From: Oscillatoria sp. CS-180
GTDB lineage: Bacteria; Cyanobacteriota; Cyanobacteriia; Phormidesmidales; Phormidesmidaceae
Length of the DNA: 64,000 bases
Reading direction: 5' to 3'
Assembly: GCF_028330965.1 (NCBI RefSeq)
Contig: NZ_JAQMUB010000080.1
Span: 25,382-89,381, forward strand
The notes beneath the pieces were generated by a model. It ran no database searches, was not told the origin of the DNA, and worked only from the letters and a program-made list of their open reading frames with translations. This document shows, one piece after another, positions 26,403 to 36,211 of this stretch. Positions within the stretch are counted from its first letter, which is position 1, and every line of letters begins with the position of its first letter. Made by a program: the position numbers and the translations under genes.

Positions 26403-26867
26403 ATGGCAGTAACTAATTTAAAATCCAATCTTGACAACACGACAGTTAAATTCCGGCAATCGAGTGCGCGCACACAGCTAGTAATCCTTTACTACCTGGC
26501 GCAAAAGCTTCATAGGGCCTCTAAAGTAGCCACGCCGAGCGCTTTATTTTCGCAAAAGGTCCATGGAGTTCTTAAGCAGATTCAGCAACTTTCCTGCGAA
26601 GATCGGTATGTTGTGCTGGAGGAAATTTTGAGAGGAAGTCCGACCCGTCTGACGGAAGCTTATGACGAGTTGGATACGAATATGAGAATTGCTTTTTGGT
26701 ATCGCCTTGCTAATAATCGTAAGGGCAATCTCTTGCCATCGATGCCCTATGGACAAAACTTGAATCTCGATCAAGAAGCACTACTCTCGGAACTGGATAG
26801 CCGCGATTCAAATGAATTAGTGACTTTCCTAAGAGAAGCGGTTGAGGCAGAGACAATGACGGCCTAA
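26403..26867 (+). CDS. Carot_N-like helical protein (divergent relative of the OCP N-terminal domain)
   Basis: The 154-residue all-helical protein follows the order of the orange carotenoid protein N-domain as I remember it: SARTQLVILYYLAQKLH (OCP: SAEDQLALIWFAYLEMG), IQQLSCEDRYVVLEEIL, LTEAYDELDTNMRIAFWYRL (OCP: NIKLGFWYQL), then MPYGQNLNL and ELVTFLREAV. The Trp equivalent to OCP W110 (FWY) and the Arg equivalent to R155 (FLR) are kept, while W41 and Y44 appear replaced by Tyr and Ala. It lacks the NTF2-like C-domain, so it resembles a helical carotenoid protein. Whether it binds carotenoid is open. A terminator-like hairpin follows 13 bases after the stop. Confidence 0.7.
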   Translation: MAVTNLKSNLDNTTVKFRQSSARTQLVILYYLAQKLHRASKVATPSALFSQKVHGVLKQIQQLSCEDRYVVLEEILRGSPTRLTEAYDELDTNMRIAFWYRLANNRKGNLLPSMPYGQNLNLDQEALLSELDSRDSNELVTFLREAVEAETMTA

Positions 26868-26880
26868 CACCGTCGCTATC

Positions 26881-26919
26881 GAGAAGGAAGTTTGATACAT
26901 GCCCCTTGACTTCCTTCTC
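26881..26919 (+). terminator. Hairpin terminator after the Carot_N-like gene
   Basis: GAGAAGGAAGT (26881-26891) pairs exactly with ACTTCCTTCTC (26909-26919) around a 17-base loop. The T-tract after it is weak. It also lies between convergent genes and could serve the rhomboid gene. Confidence 0.6.
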
Positions 26920-26976
26920 TGTAATCATTGCTAGGTGGTTTATCGTTTTGCCTTAATAAGATTGGCACCGGCTATA

Positions 26977-27699
26977 TTACGCTTTCATCGAAAATTCTTC
27001 TCGCTTACTTTCAAACAGTCCTAGTAGAGGTCCTGCAATCGCACCAAAGACGAACCCTCCAGCATGTGCCCAGTAAGCAATACCACCTTCCGCCATTCCA
27101 ATGTTGGCAGGAACGTTGAGGCTAGCGACACCATAGGCCGCCTGCTGTAAAAACCAAATACCTAGATAGAACATAGCTGGAATTCTAATGGGAAAGAAGA
27201 AAAATCCAAGGGGAACTATAGTGAGAATTCGTACATCAGGAAAGCGGAAAACATAAGCGCCCATGACACCTGCGATCGCTCCACTAGCTCCCAAAGAGGG
27301 AATTTCTGAGGACATGCCAAAATACCATTGCGTCATTGTTGCTAGCGTGCCGCAAATAAGGTAGAAAAGCAGGAATCGGATATGCCCTAATTCTTCTTCG
27401 ACGTTATTACCAAAAACCCACAAATACAGCATGTTGCCAGCGATATGTAAAAAACCGGCGTGAATGAACTGTGCTGAAATCAATGTGAACCATTCATGCA
27501 CTGTAGAGAGCGTGATGCTTTTCCAGTGCAAACTGCCCGTTAACTGCTCGGGCACAACTGCCCAAGACTGAAAAAAATCCATCAAGTCTGGAGGCAAGAG
27601 CGTTAACTCATATAGAAAAACCAGCACGTTGATCGCAATCAATCCGTAAGTGACATACGGTGTAATCTTGATGGGGTTATCGTCTTTAAGAGGTACCAC
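26977..27699 (-). CDS. Rhomboid family intramembrane serine protease
   Basis: The 240-residue protein has six or more membrane helices. The catalytic serine lies in SLGASGAIAGVMGAYV (GxSG) and the catalytic histidine in YWAHAGGFVFGAIAG. The helix with FLHIAGNMLYLWVFGNNVE carries the conserved HxxxN residues. The protease cleaves membrane proteins within or near the bilayer; its substrate is unknown. ATG 27699 starts MVPLKDDNPIKITPYVTYG, usual for bacterial rhomboids of this type. It is a single gene. Confidence 0.95.
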   Translation of the reverse strand: MVPLKDDNPIKITPYVTYGLIAINVLVFLYELTLLPPDLMDFFQSWAVVPEQLTGSLHWKSITLSTVHEWFTLISAQFIHAGFLHIAGNMLYLWVFGNNVEEELGHIRFLLFYLICGTLATMTQWYFGMSSEIPSLGASGAIAGVMGAYVFRFPDVRILTIVPLGFFFFPIRIPAMFYLGIWFLQQAAYGVASLNVPANIGMAEGGIAYWAHAGGFVFGAIAGPLLGLFESKREEFSMKA

Positions 27700-28069
27700 G
27701 CTGAACGCTATTGATTGACAACTTGGGTCAACTTACCAAATGGGTCTTCAAGCGAACAGTGTCCTTGGATAGATTAGAGAACGATTCATCCATAGGTTTT
27801 GCTCCATTCCGCCTTAAGAATGTCACTCTTAGGGAATCCTTAAGAGTCTTCTGAAAGCCGCATTATTAAGCTTGTTTCTCTCGCTATGACTTTATTCTTG
27901 ATACCTTCTAAAGGTCCTCAAGATTATTTTCAGTGGCATCATATTGCTCAAGTTCAGTTTTTCTCTTGTAACCGGGAAATATATAGGTATTAGAGAAATT
28001 GAAGTCGTTAGGATGATGGAGGTAACAGGATAAAGAGGCTATTGAATCAACCTTTGGGTGCTTTTGGTA
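27700..28069. other. Divergent intergenic region (rhomboid / diguanylate cyclase)
   Basis: It holds the promoters of both flanking genes. An imperfect palindrome with CTCTTA and TAAGAG arms lies at 27826-27846, and CCTTAAGA occurs twice around it. This may be an operator, but the evidence is slight. Confidence 0.35.
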
Positions 28070-31000
28070 ATGGGAATTCCGCTGCGATCGCTCCTGACAA
28101 TTCCATTTCTCTTGCAGTTTATCAGCATCACTTCTTTAGCAGGCTTTCTCTCACACTGGAGCGGACAGCAGACTATCAGAGAAGTTGCTGATCAGCTAAC
28201 AGAAGAAGCAGGAAATCACGTTGTTTATGAGCTTGGTACGCATCTTCAAGCTGTACGAGATATTAACGTTTCTCATGCCGCAGCGATACAGTCTGGATTG
28301 ATCACCTCCGACAATCTTGATCAGCTACATCATTATCTTGCTCTGCAGCTCTTTAAAAACAGAACTATATCGGCTCTCATTTTTGGAACAGCCCAAGGTG
28401 ATTCTAGAGCAGTTTATCGAACTGACGAGACTATTGAGATTACCAAAACTATTGCTCCAAATGAAGTGATATTCAGAGCTAGCATTGCAGATCAAAATAG
28501 ACCTTTGGAAAGACGGATCTATAGCATCAACAATGAAGGAGATGTTGATGCGTATCTTGAAACCACAGAAGCTATTGATGTTCGCAGCCAACCTTGGTAC
28601 CAAAATGCTGTCAGCAAAGGTCAGATTGGATGGAGCGATTCGTTTCAAATCGCTGGTACAAATCATTCAGGCATTAGTGCATACACTCCGATCTATGATC
28701 AGGATCGCCGGCTAGAAGGCGTCTTTTCTGTCAGTATTAGCTTTTGTAAATTCAATGAACTGCTAAAACGGACAAGAGTCAGCAAGAACGGAAGAATAGT
28801 TGTATTTGAGCAAACGGGTTTGAAGATTGCTGATTCCAGTGATAAAGCTGTCTATCGTGACGAGCAGGCTTATCTTACTGAACAGTTATCTAGCCATTAC
28901 ACTGTGCAAAGTTCTGACCCGGTTTTAGACATAACTGCTCAGTATCTACAACAAATATCGAACGGCAACGATAGTATTTCATCGGGTTATGAATCAACTA
29001 TCCGGGTTCAAAAAGAGCTGTATTTTCTAAAAATTTTTCCTTATCAAGACCCATCGGGTTTGGATTTGCAGATTGCTGTCCTATTGCCCCAATCAGATTT
29101 TGCTGGTCAGATTTACGCGGATGTACGCCGCTTGATAATCTTCTATGAAATAGCATTAGTGAGCTCTTTTGCCTCAATTACTCTAGTTGCCCGCCGCATT
29201 ACCCAACCTTTAAGGCGTCTTATTTCAGCAGCTCATGCCTATGCGGCTGGAGGAATTCCTCAACCTTTGCGGCCTATTGCTATTCAAGAAATTGAGTCTC
29301 TACGACTGGCTTTTGAAAAAATGATGGTCGATTTAGATGCTCAAAGGCAAGAAATTGATGTCTTTCGCACCCAATATGAACAATCGCTAGAGCACCAAAT
29401 TGCTGAACGGACATCAGCATTGGTCAATACAACGCATCAGTTGCAAGCGGCCCAGCGTATTGCTCATGTTGGCAGTTGGGAATTAGATATCGCGACTCAT
29501 CGCATGACCTGCTCTGAGGAGTTATTTCACGTCATTGGACGTTCTATGGAGGAAGGAGAGCTGACAGTTGATGAGATCCTGAAAGCCATTCATCCGGAGG
29601 ATAGAAAGGGAGTTCGTCAGGCCGTTGTAACCGCTATTTCTGAGGGAACTGCTTATGATATGGAATTGCGAGTTCTAACGCCTGATCATCAAACGCGCTA
29701 CTTGATCAATCGCGGAGAAGTCTTGTCAGATGAACGAGGACAGGCTTTAAAGTTAGTTGGAACAGCAACTGATATCAGCGATCGCAAAAAAAACGAGCTG
29801 ATGCTTCAAAAGCTGTCACGAGAACTATCAGAATGGCGAGAGCGCTATGAAATTGTAATTCGCGCTGGCAAACAAACTATTTTTGAATATGATCTCTTGA
29901 CTGAGCGCTACACTTGGGACTCTAACTTCCAAACCATCCTCGGCTACACTCCTAAAGAAGCTCCTCAAACATTGGTGGAGACTCAAAAACTTGTTCACCC
30001 AGACGATTTGCCACTGCTTCAAAGAATTCGCGATCGCGCTAGCACTATCTCAAAGCCCTATACAGTTGAAGTCAGATTGCAGCGGAAAGATGGGGAGTAC
30101 GTTTGGGTCGAAGATTCAGGAACAATTCAGCGCAATGAACAAGGGCAACCGATCAAAATTGTTGGTTCTCTTAAAGACGTCAGCGATCAAAAAGAGGCCG
30201 AACTAGCCTTACAAGAAAGCGTGTCGATGTTGCGGCAAATAACTGAAAATCTGCCGCTATTTTTCGGCTTACGAGGCGTGGATACTAGAGACTGGCTCTA
30301 CGTCAATTCCGCGTTCGAAACAATTACCGGCTATTCAACTCGACACATGTATGAAGATGCCGAGTTTTATAAAAAGCTGGTTCATCCAGAGGATTTACGA
30401 CCGCTAAGAAGGAAAATGGCGGCTAGAGCAACGCATCAACCCAGAGAGCAAACGTTTCGCATCATTAAAGCTGACCGGAAAAGCATTTGGATTCGTATGG
30501 TCGAGTTTCCGGTCTACAGTCAGCAGGGAGAAGTTTCACGAGTTGCCGTGTTTGCTGAAGACATTACTCATCGCAAACAAGCAGAGCTTGAGCTCAAACT
30601 CTTGAATGCCCAACTCCAGGAATTAGCAACTACAGATAGTCTGACAAAAATCGCTAATCGTCGGCAGTTTGTTGATCGATTACAGCAAGCGTGGTTGCAC
30701 CACCAGCGCGAGTGTCATTCCCTGACACTAATCATGATTGATATTGACCACTTCAAGAATTACAACGATTGCTATGGTCATCCAAAAGGAGATCAGTGTC
30801 TCTTTAAGACCGCACAACTTTTACGCAGATGTGTTCATCGTCCTGGTGACTTAGTTGCCCGCTATGGAGGGGAAGAATTCGTCATTCTGCTGTCGAATAC
30901 CCAAAGAGAGGGGGCAATCGCGATCGCCCAACGCATTCAACGAGAGATGAAAAAGCTGGCTATTCCTCATCAGGCATCGCCCATATCTCCCATCGTTACT

Positions 31001-31132
31001 TTTAGCTTGGGAATCGCGGTTATTCGTATGCCTAATGCCATCGGGTATGAGCGGGCGATCGTCGAAGCGGACAAAATGCTGTATCAAGCTAAGCAAATTC
31101 GGAACAATTACCGCGTAGTTGAGGTCGATTAG
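28070..31132 (+). CDS. Membrane sensor diguanylate cyclase (CACHE-type sensor - HAMP - PAS x3 - GGDEF)
   Basis: About 1020 residues. A membrane helix at about 5-30 is followed by an extracytoplasmic CACHE-like domain (WYQNAVSKGQIGWSD, then ISAYTPIYD) to about 355. A second helix leads to a HAMP region (ARRITQPLRRLISAAHAYA), three PAS/PAC units (about 455-570, 595-710, 720-840; PAC ends such as VGTATDISDRK), and a GGDEF domain. The active-site motif is GGEEF, and the inhibitory I-site RPGD sits five residues before it, so c-di-GMP synthesis with feedback control is expected. No EAL domain follows. I chose ATG 28070; a GTG at 28058 is in frame. The ligand is unknown. Confidence 0.93.
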   Translation: MGIPLRSLLTIPFLLQFISITSLAGFLSHWSGQQTIREVADQLTEEAGNHVVYELGTHLQAVRDINVSHAAAIQSGLITSDNLDQLHHYLALQLFKNRTISALIFGTAQGDSRAVYRTDETIEITKTIAPNEVIFRASIADQNRPLERRIYSINNEGDVDAYLETTEAIDVRSQPWYQNAVSKGQIGWSDSFQIAGTNHSGISAYTPIYDQDRRLEGVFSVSISFCKFNELLKRTRVSKNGRIVVFEQTGLKIADSSDKAVYRDEQAYLTEQLSSHYTVQSSDPVLDITAQYLQQISNGNDSISSGYESTIRVQKELYFLKIFPYQDPSGLDLQIAVLLPQSDFAGQIYADVRRLIIFYEIALVSSFASITLVARRITQPLRRLISAAHAYAAGGIPQPLRPIAIQEIESLRLAFEKMMVDLDAQRQEIDVFRTQYEQSLEHQIAERTSALVNTTHQLQAAQRIAHVGSWELDIATHRMTCSEELFHVIGRSMEEGELTVDEILKAIHPEDRKGVRQAVVTAISEGTAYDMELRVLTPDHQTRYLINRGEVLSDERGQALKLVGTATDISDRKKNELMLQKLSRELSEWRERYEIVIRAGKQTIFEYDLLTERYTWDSNFQTILGYTPKEAPQTLVETQKLVHPDDLPLLQRIRDRASTISKPYTVEVRLQRKDGEYVWVEDSGTIQRNEQGQPIKIVGSLKDVSDQKEAELALQESVSMLRQITENLPLFFGLRGVDTRDWLYVNSAFETITGYSTRHMYEDAEFYKKLVHPEDLRPLRRKMAARATHQPREQTFRIIKADRKSIWIRMVEFPVYSQQGEVSRVAVFAEDITHRKQAELELKLLNAQLQELATTDSLTKIANRRQFVDRLQQAWLHHQRECHSLTLIMIDIDHFKNYNDCYGHPKGDQCLFKTAQLLRRCVHRPGDLVARYGGEEFVILLSNTQREGAIAIAQRIQREMKKLAIPHQASPISPIVTFSLGIAVIRMPNAIGYERAIVEADKMLYQAKQIRNNYRVVEVD

Positions 31133-31318
31133 ATAGACATTCTGTTTCATCTATAACTGTAGACACGGCTTAACTGAGAAGAGGATGTGACTAAATAAAA
31201 AGGATTTCTTCCCTTGTGCCAATTTAATGTGACAGTCACCAAACTGCACTTTTCTGCCTAGAAAGATAAACTTCAACCGCTATCGTGAGATTATTCGTAG
31301 GTTCACCATAGGTCTGCT

Positions 31319-31753
31319 ATGCTGCTTGCTCAATTCGCTACTGCTCTTGCCGCCATTCCTCTACTGATGCCAGGACCATCGGCAGTAGAGATAGCACAAA
31401 ATACTGATCCCTATGCTAATTGGATCTACCTTTATCAAGACGTTTTTCAGAACAGTGCTGGTCAAGAGGTTACTCAGCAATGGTGGCTTGAACCTGATGT
31501 TCAGCGGAGTAATCTGCTCAACTTCACGCTGCTGGCTCGGCGATCGCCTGTTAGCGACAACGGCACTGCCGCCGCTGTTTTCGATTACGTGGCAGATTGT
31601 GAAGCGATGAGCTATTCCATCGAGCGTACTGAGTTTCTAGACGGCAACAATACGACTTTAGATGTGCAGACATCTCAGAAAGTTATGGAATCGGCTAACC
31701 CCGAAAGTCAGTTCTACACCGTCTTGAACGATATCTGCAACGGTATCTACTAG
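31319..31753 (+). CDS. Hypothetical exported protein, 144 aa
   Basis: ATG 31319 opens a hydrophobic segment (MLLAQFATALAAIPLLM) that reads as a short signal peptide with possible cleavage near AVEIAQ. The mature part has two cysteines (VADCEAM and LNDICNG) that could form a disulfide, and aromatic-rich strands such as YANWIYLYQDVF. I do not recognise a family. It faces the next gene convergently, ending 47 bases from it. Confidence 0.65.
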   Translation: MLLAQFATALAAIPLLMPGPSAVEIAQNTDPYANWIYLYQDVFQNSAGQEVTQQWWLEPDVQRSNLLNFTLLARRSPVSDNGTAAAVFDYVADCEAMSYSIERTEFLDGNNTTLDVQTSQKVMESANPESQFYTVLNDICNGIY

Positions 31754-31800
31754 ATGCAGGGTTTTGCTCTCTTCAAGACAACGACGTTAATCAGAGTTGA

Positions 31801-32880
31801 TTACTGGATATTCAAGTTTTGAGCAAAATTTGAGTATTCAGAAACGAGTCCTCTGCGAAAAGTGACTGTGCTACTTTCGAAGTTGAACACTTCCTCACAA
31901 CTGCTATCAGAGCGCCTTACTGTCGTAGGCGTCTGTTGTTCGATACTTAAAACTTCTGCTCGACTTGAACCTAACCCCCAGGTTGTTGATGACGATACCT
32001 CTTCGTGAAAGACCAATGGCGACATCGACACCTGTAGATTTCCAGACAGATTGTCATATCCCACAACACGATTGCCTTTTAGCTCAACAAAGCTCTCGTC
32101 ATAGTGCAGAGTTACCACGTCTTTATAAGTGCTGGTGCGAGTCGGTGTTCCTTGTGCCTGAAACACAGCTTCTTGAGAAGAGCCAATAGACCACATGTCT
32201 GCTTCTGGCTGAATAGACAGCGCGATTTGGGCATCACCCAGAACGCTTAAGTTAGTGTCCGGATCGCTAAAGTTTGTGACGTAACCATTTCTGAGCTCAA
32301 CAGTACTGTTGTCGTAATGAAAGATTTCCTTGCATAGCGTGTTGAATTGGCTGACACGCTCTGGCATTCCCTGAATACTGATAACCAGTTCGCGATCAGA
32401 GCCAATAGTCCAGTAAGGCTGTTTATTAAGGCTGCCAGGTGGGCGAGAGGCCACGTTACTTTTGGCATAACTTAGATTGCGTGTATACTCAACCAACTTA
32501 TCTTGAGCGATCGCATAGTTTGGATTAGATGATGGAACAGATCGCATGTTATTGATGGCCTGCTGCCATAAGACTGCAACTTGGCTCCAGTCTTCTTGAA
32601 ATTCCGCAGTCTGTGTTAGCTCAGCCGCGTTCATCGCGCGATTAGATCCTTTTTGAAAAGGATCCTCTTCAGATAAATTTTGATTCTGCGCTACTTCCCA
32701 CCGATTTGAGAGCGGTAGTAAAGAGTAAGCACCCAAAGTCAAGCCAACGCCGATACTGAGACCCACAAGGGTCCACACCAATCGGTTGCGGACAGTCTTT
32801 CGTCGACTTTTGAGCTCAAAGGTATAAAGAGGCTGCTGAGGCGGATAACCTTCAAGTTCTGGGTGGCGTTTTCTAGGCAT
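31801..32880 (-). CDS. Membrane-anchored protein with three BamE/SmpA-like repeats
   Basis: The 359-residue protein has a basic cytoplasmic N-terminus, one membrane helix (about 33-55, LVWTLVGLSIGVGLTLGAYS), and a helical linker. Three repeats of about 55 residues follow from about 155 to the end. Each runs W(x)(I/L)GS-x5-(V/L)-x2-(I/Q)QGxP, then FxYxxSxVExRxGxVxxxSx: for example WTIGSDRELVISIQGMPERV and MWSIGSSQEAVFQAQGTPTR. This pattern resembles the small BamE/OmlA fold. The third copy (WGLGSSRAEVLSIEQQTPTT) is slightly changed. The role is unknown; the layout suggests an envelope scaffold or sensor. Confidence 0.7.
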   Translation of the reverse strand: MPRKRHPELEGYPPQQPLYTFELKSRRKTVRNRLVWTLVGLSIGVGLTLGAYSLLPLSNRWEVAQNQNLSEEDPFQKGSNRAMNAAELTQTAEFQEDWSQVAVLWQQAINNMRSVPSSNPNYAIAQDKLVEYTRNLSYAKSNVASRPPGSLNKQPYWTIGSDRELVISIQGMPERVSQFNTLCKEIFHYDNSTVELRNGYVTNFSDPDTNLSVLGDAQIALSIQPEADMWSIGSSQEAVFQAQGTPTRTSTYKDVVTLHYDESFVELKGNRVVGYDNLSGNLQVSMSPLVFHEEVSSSTTWGLGSSRAEVLSIEQQTPTTVRRSDSSCEEVFNFESSTVTFRRGLVSEYSNFAQNLNIQ

Positions 32881-33754
32881 TTATTTTCTCTAATGGAAAT
32901 AAATAAGGAGGCATATCTACAGCTTCTCTTTATAAGTATGCAAATCAATCGTCCTCTCCAACGGTGATCTAGCCGAGAAAGCCGGTCGAAGGCAGATAGA
33001 GAAGCGTTTGAGCGTCTCAGAGTGCGTTAAGACAAAACCACGGCTATTTTAGCCTCATCGAAACGTCTGATGACTGACATGCAAAGGAAATCATTACAAG
33101 TGCTTTAAAGACAATGCCAAAGTGAGTTAAGCGAAATGCTGAGTTGAAAACCTGACAAGATTGGATGATTTTTCTAGGAAAAACTTAGTCCTATTGATAT
33201 TGAACATAGGCCATTACAGTGCTGTGAACGGACTCCATAAACGAAGGAACCCGTAAACATCAGCTCTGAAACTAGCGTTGGAAATCAGCCTTATCATCTT
33301 TACAAAACCTCAAGTATTCTTCATGCAATAAACTTTACTGTTTCTTTAATCTTTAATAGGTATATGCCTCAAAATTCGCCGATTTATGATAAGCGGGATA
33401 AGTTGGTCAACGGTAACAGCACACCATATCTATCCGTAAAAACGAGTAGATTCCCAAGTTCATCAAGATACTCTCCACGCCTCTTCTACTGTCAGAAAAT
33501 ATTACCCTGTCTAGCTGCTATGAATTTGGGGCTATGTCCGCCAGTACCTTAACGGCTCACAACATCTAAGTGTAAGCACAGGGCTTTTTGTGAATTTGGC
33601 ATCACAGGAAATATACCGAATATTTTTCTTCTAGCTGGTATTATTTGATGCTAATTGATATTTTTTAGGCTATAAAGTTCCTGTGAGCCATGCATTTCCT
33701 GGACTTTGGGTTCAGTGAGCTTCAGGACAATCTTGCTTTAGCTATTAAGTGAAC
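32881..33754. other. Long intergenic stretch, nothing supported
   Basis: About 870 bases hold only short frames. The longest on the + strand (33364-33552, starting MPQNSPIYDKRDK) has no recognisable feature. I see no RNA gene, hairpin of note or repeat. Confidence 0.4.
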
Positions 33755-34516
33755 ATGGCTCTATTTCGGGGTAAGGAATTAAGCTTTCCTCCTCTACCAA
33801 AAGCTGTGTCATTCCGTGAAAATATGCAAAAGTACTTGATCTTGTTGGGTGGAACTCTATTAACATCTCTGAATACTTTTGTTTTTTCACCCAGTGCGAT
33901 CGGCGGGCACTTGCACTACCAGTTCAATGAGCAGCAGAACTGGCAGACACCAACTTCCGTTCGCCCTATGCTTGCGCATGCTCGGCTGTTGAATACAGTT
34001 ACTCAGGTTGTCAGCATCACTTGGCTGAGGGAATTACCTCTGACGGCAAGTGAATTGGTTGATGAATTAGAGCAGGCTGTGATGAATAGAGAGACCTCAG
34101 CTAACAGCAGTAACTCACGCCAGCCGGAGATACTCAACGAAGATGATTTGGCGCTGTCAACATTTTCGCAGCTAGGTCTATCAGAAACGAGCGATCGCAG
34201 TTCAGCATTTTCTGTTCCTCCTCTGACGATAGATGAAAAGGATGCAGAGGTAGCTTTTCAGTCAGGTGACTTGGACGCCTTTGACCATTTGACCGACCCC
34301 CAGAACTCGCTTGCAGAATTCAGGTTAAAGCCCCTCGATCAGTCAACTTTTGAACAATTCTCTGATAGTCCATTGTCTGAGACTTCTACACCTTCAAGCA
34401 CCAGCAGTATTGCCAGAGGCATTGATTCAGAAGGCTTAACAACGGAAGGTCGTACACAAGTTGCTCCAGGGGGTGGAGAGCATTGGTTAGATGATCCAAC
34501 CTCTGCTTGGTGGTAA
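33755..34516 (+). CDS. Hypothetical protein, Ser/Thr-rich C-terminus, 253 aa
   Basis: I do not recognise a family. After about 25 residues a hydrophobic stretch (YLILLGGTLLTSLNTFVFS) suggests a signal or anchor. The rest is polar, with many Ser, Thr, Asp and Glu and low predicted order (SETSTPSSTSS), ending GGGEHWLDDPTSAWW. It may be an exported, partly disordered protein. ATG 33755 is preferred over an in-frame GTG two codons upstream. The neighbour murD is convergent. Confidence 0.55.
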   Translation: MALFRGKELSFPPLPKAVSFRENMQKYLILLGGTLLTSLNTFVFSPSAIGGHLHYQFNEQQNWQTPTSVRPMLAHARLLNTVTQVVSITWLRELPLTASELVDELEQAVMNRETSANSSNSRQPEILNEDDLALSTFSQLGLSETSDRSSAFSVPPLTIDEKDAEVAFQSGDLDAFDHLTDPQNSLAEFRLKPLDQSTFEQFSDSPLSETSTPSSTSSIARGIDSEGLTTEGRTQVAPGGGEHWLDDPTSAWW

Positions 34517-34645
34517 CCCAGAATTAGAATTCAGCCTCTATGTCAGCGTATAGGCTTCAGTGCTCATATTATTCAGGTAGAGACAATTGTAAATTCTGGA
34601 TGGTTTTCGATCAAAAGGTTTGATTCATCCTTCACCTTTTCGCAT

Positions 34646-36007
34646 TCAGTCATAGCTCTCAGCCAATAGATTGTGGCAGAGAGAGCGAAAGTGGTCGCCT
34701 CGGGCTTCAAAGTTAGGATATTGGTCGAAGCTAGCGCAAGCGGGGGAGAGCAAAACGGTCTTGGGTTCTAGGGTTGGAACCAGCTCGACGCTACGTTTAA
34801 CGGCTCGGTCTAAGGTATCAAATATCTCGTACTGACTGAAGCCCGTTTCATGCAATCGCTGAGCAAAAAACGGGGCAGCGCTGCCAATCAGCAGAACTTT
34901 GACAACTTTTTTGTGGATTACCTTCAGCCAAGCCTCATCATTGCCCTCTTTAGCTTCCCCACCGGCAATCAAGATGGTGGGTGCACTGACAGCTCCTAAG
35001 CCCACTTCAGCAGCATCATAGTTGGTCGCTTTGCTGTCGTTGATGAAGTCTACATCCTGCCAGGATCCAACCCGCTCTAATCGATGTGGAACCCCTGGAA
35101 ATGAAGCAACACCCCGAGCGATCGCCTCTGCTTCAATCCCAGCTAAATGGGCTGCAGCCACTGCCAGCAAAAGATTCTGCTGATTATGATTGCCTACCAT
35201 ATTCAATGCGTCAGCCCTAACGATTGGCTGAGTCTCAACGGTCACCCAACCGTCTTCAATGTAGGCTAATGGAACTAGGGGGGCGATCGCACATGGTCCT
35301 TTCACGCTGGTCCAATAGGCGTTTGGAAATAACTGCGGGGCATTACCTTTCAGATAGGGATCGTCCCCATTCAAGACGACCTTTTCGGAGTGGCGCAGCA
35401 GTTTCGCCTTGATGCTGAAGTAATTTTCCAAGGTTTTATGACGTGCTAAATGATCGGGAGTGAAGGTCGTCCACAGCCCAATCCGAGGCGATAGCGTAGA
35501 GGATGCTTCAATTTGATAACTGCTGAGTTCTGCAACCACCCAATCGGGAACGGCGGACTCCAATGCAAGATCGCACGCGGCATAGCCAATGTTGCCGCAA
35601 GCTGGCGCGTTCAATCCTGCGGCTTGAAAGATTGCAGCGGTTAGAGCAGTCGTCGTCGTTTTACCATTTGTGCCAGTGATCCCGACCCATGGACGATCGC
35701 TGAGGCTACGCCACGCTAATTCAGCTTCTCCAATGACCTCAATACGCTGATCTCGGGCCTCGATTAAGGCAGGAATGTCCCAGGGAACGCCGGGACTGAC
35801 CACAATCAGACTCGTTTCTCTATCCGGTGAAAAGCAGTATCCTGTTCGAACGGTAATCCCTTCGGACTCTAATTGAGGAATGACGTCACTCAATAGGGGA
35901 GCAGTGTTGCGATCGCTGAGCACCACTTTCCAACCTTCCCGTAGAAGCAGGCGAGCTGCGGCAATCCCTGACTTTCCTAGACCAATGACGTGAGCACAAG
36001 AACTCAA
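34646..36007 (-). CDS. murD: UDP-N-acetylmuramoylalanine-D-glutamate ligase
   Basis: The 453-residue protein adds D-Glu to UDP-MurNAc-L-Ala in the cytoplasm, a step in peptidoglycan synthesis. It has the Rossmann-like N-domain ([15 protein letters not shown]), the P-loop [12 protein letters not shown], and the Mur-ligase centre with PDHLARH. The C-domain shows [20 protein letters not shown] and [17 protein letters not shown]. Length and motif order are normal. No other mur gene lies beside it, as is common in cyanobacteria. Confidence 0.97.
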   Translation of the reverse strand: MSSCAHVIGLGKSGIAAARLLLREGWKVVLSDRNTAPLLSDVIPQLESEGITVRTGYCFSPDRETSLIVVSPGVPWDIPALIEARDQRIEVIGEAELAWRSLSDRPWVGITGTNGKTTTTALTAAIFQAAGLNAPACGNIGYAACDLALESAVPDWVVAELSSYQIEASSTLSPRIGLWTTFTPDHLARHKTLENYFSIKAKLLRHSEKVVLNGDDPYLKGNAPQLFPNAYWTSVKGPCAIAPLVPLAYIEDGWVTVETQPIVRADALNMVGNHNQQNLLLAVAAAHLAGIEAEAIARGVASFPGVPHRLERVGSWQDVDFINDSKATNYDAAEVGLGAVSAPTILIAGGEAKEGNDEAWLKVIHKKVVKVLLIGSAAPFFAQRLHETGFSQYEIFDTLDRAVKRSVELVPTLEPKTVLLSPACASFDQYPNFEARGDHFRSLCHNLLAESYD

Positions 36008-36211
36008 GAACGAAGACCTAACCCTGATTAACTTCAGACATCAAGATACCGGAAAAGGGTTTTTCTGGAAACTCTGAGACAGAGGATCGAGCTAATCCGA
36101 TATTGCAGGAGCTATGAAGCAATGGTGAGTTAAAGGCGCAGAACAGTAACTTTGTTTAGAAACCAGTGAGCAATTGCCACAGCGTTGTTAGGGAGACGGG
36201 TTTCAGTTCTG

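Noticed and set aside
33364..33552. 62-codon + strand ORF in the long gap before the Ser/Thr-rich gene
   Set aside because: It has no recognisable motif, no clear ribosome site and atypical composition.
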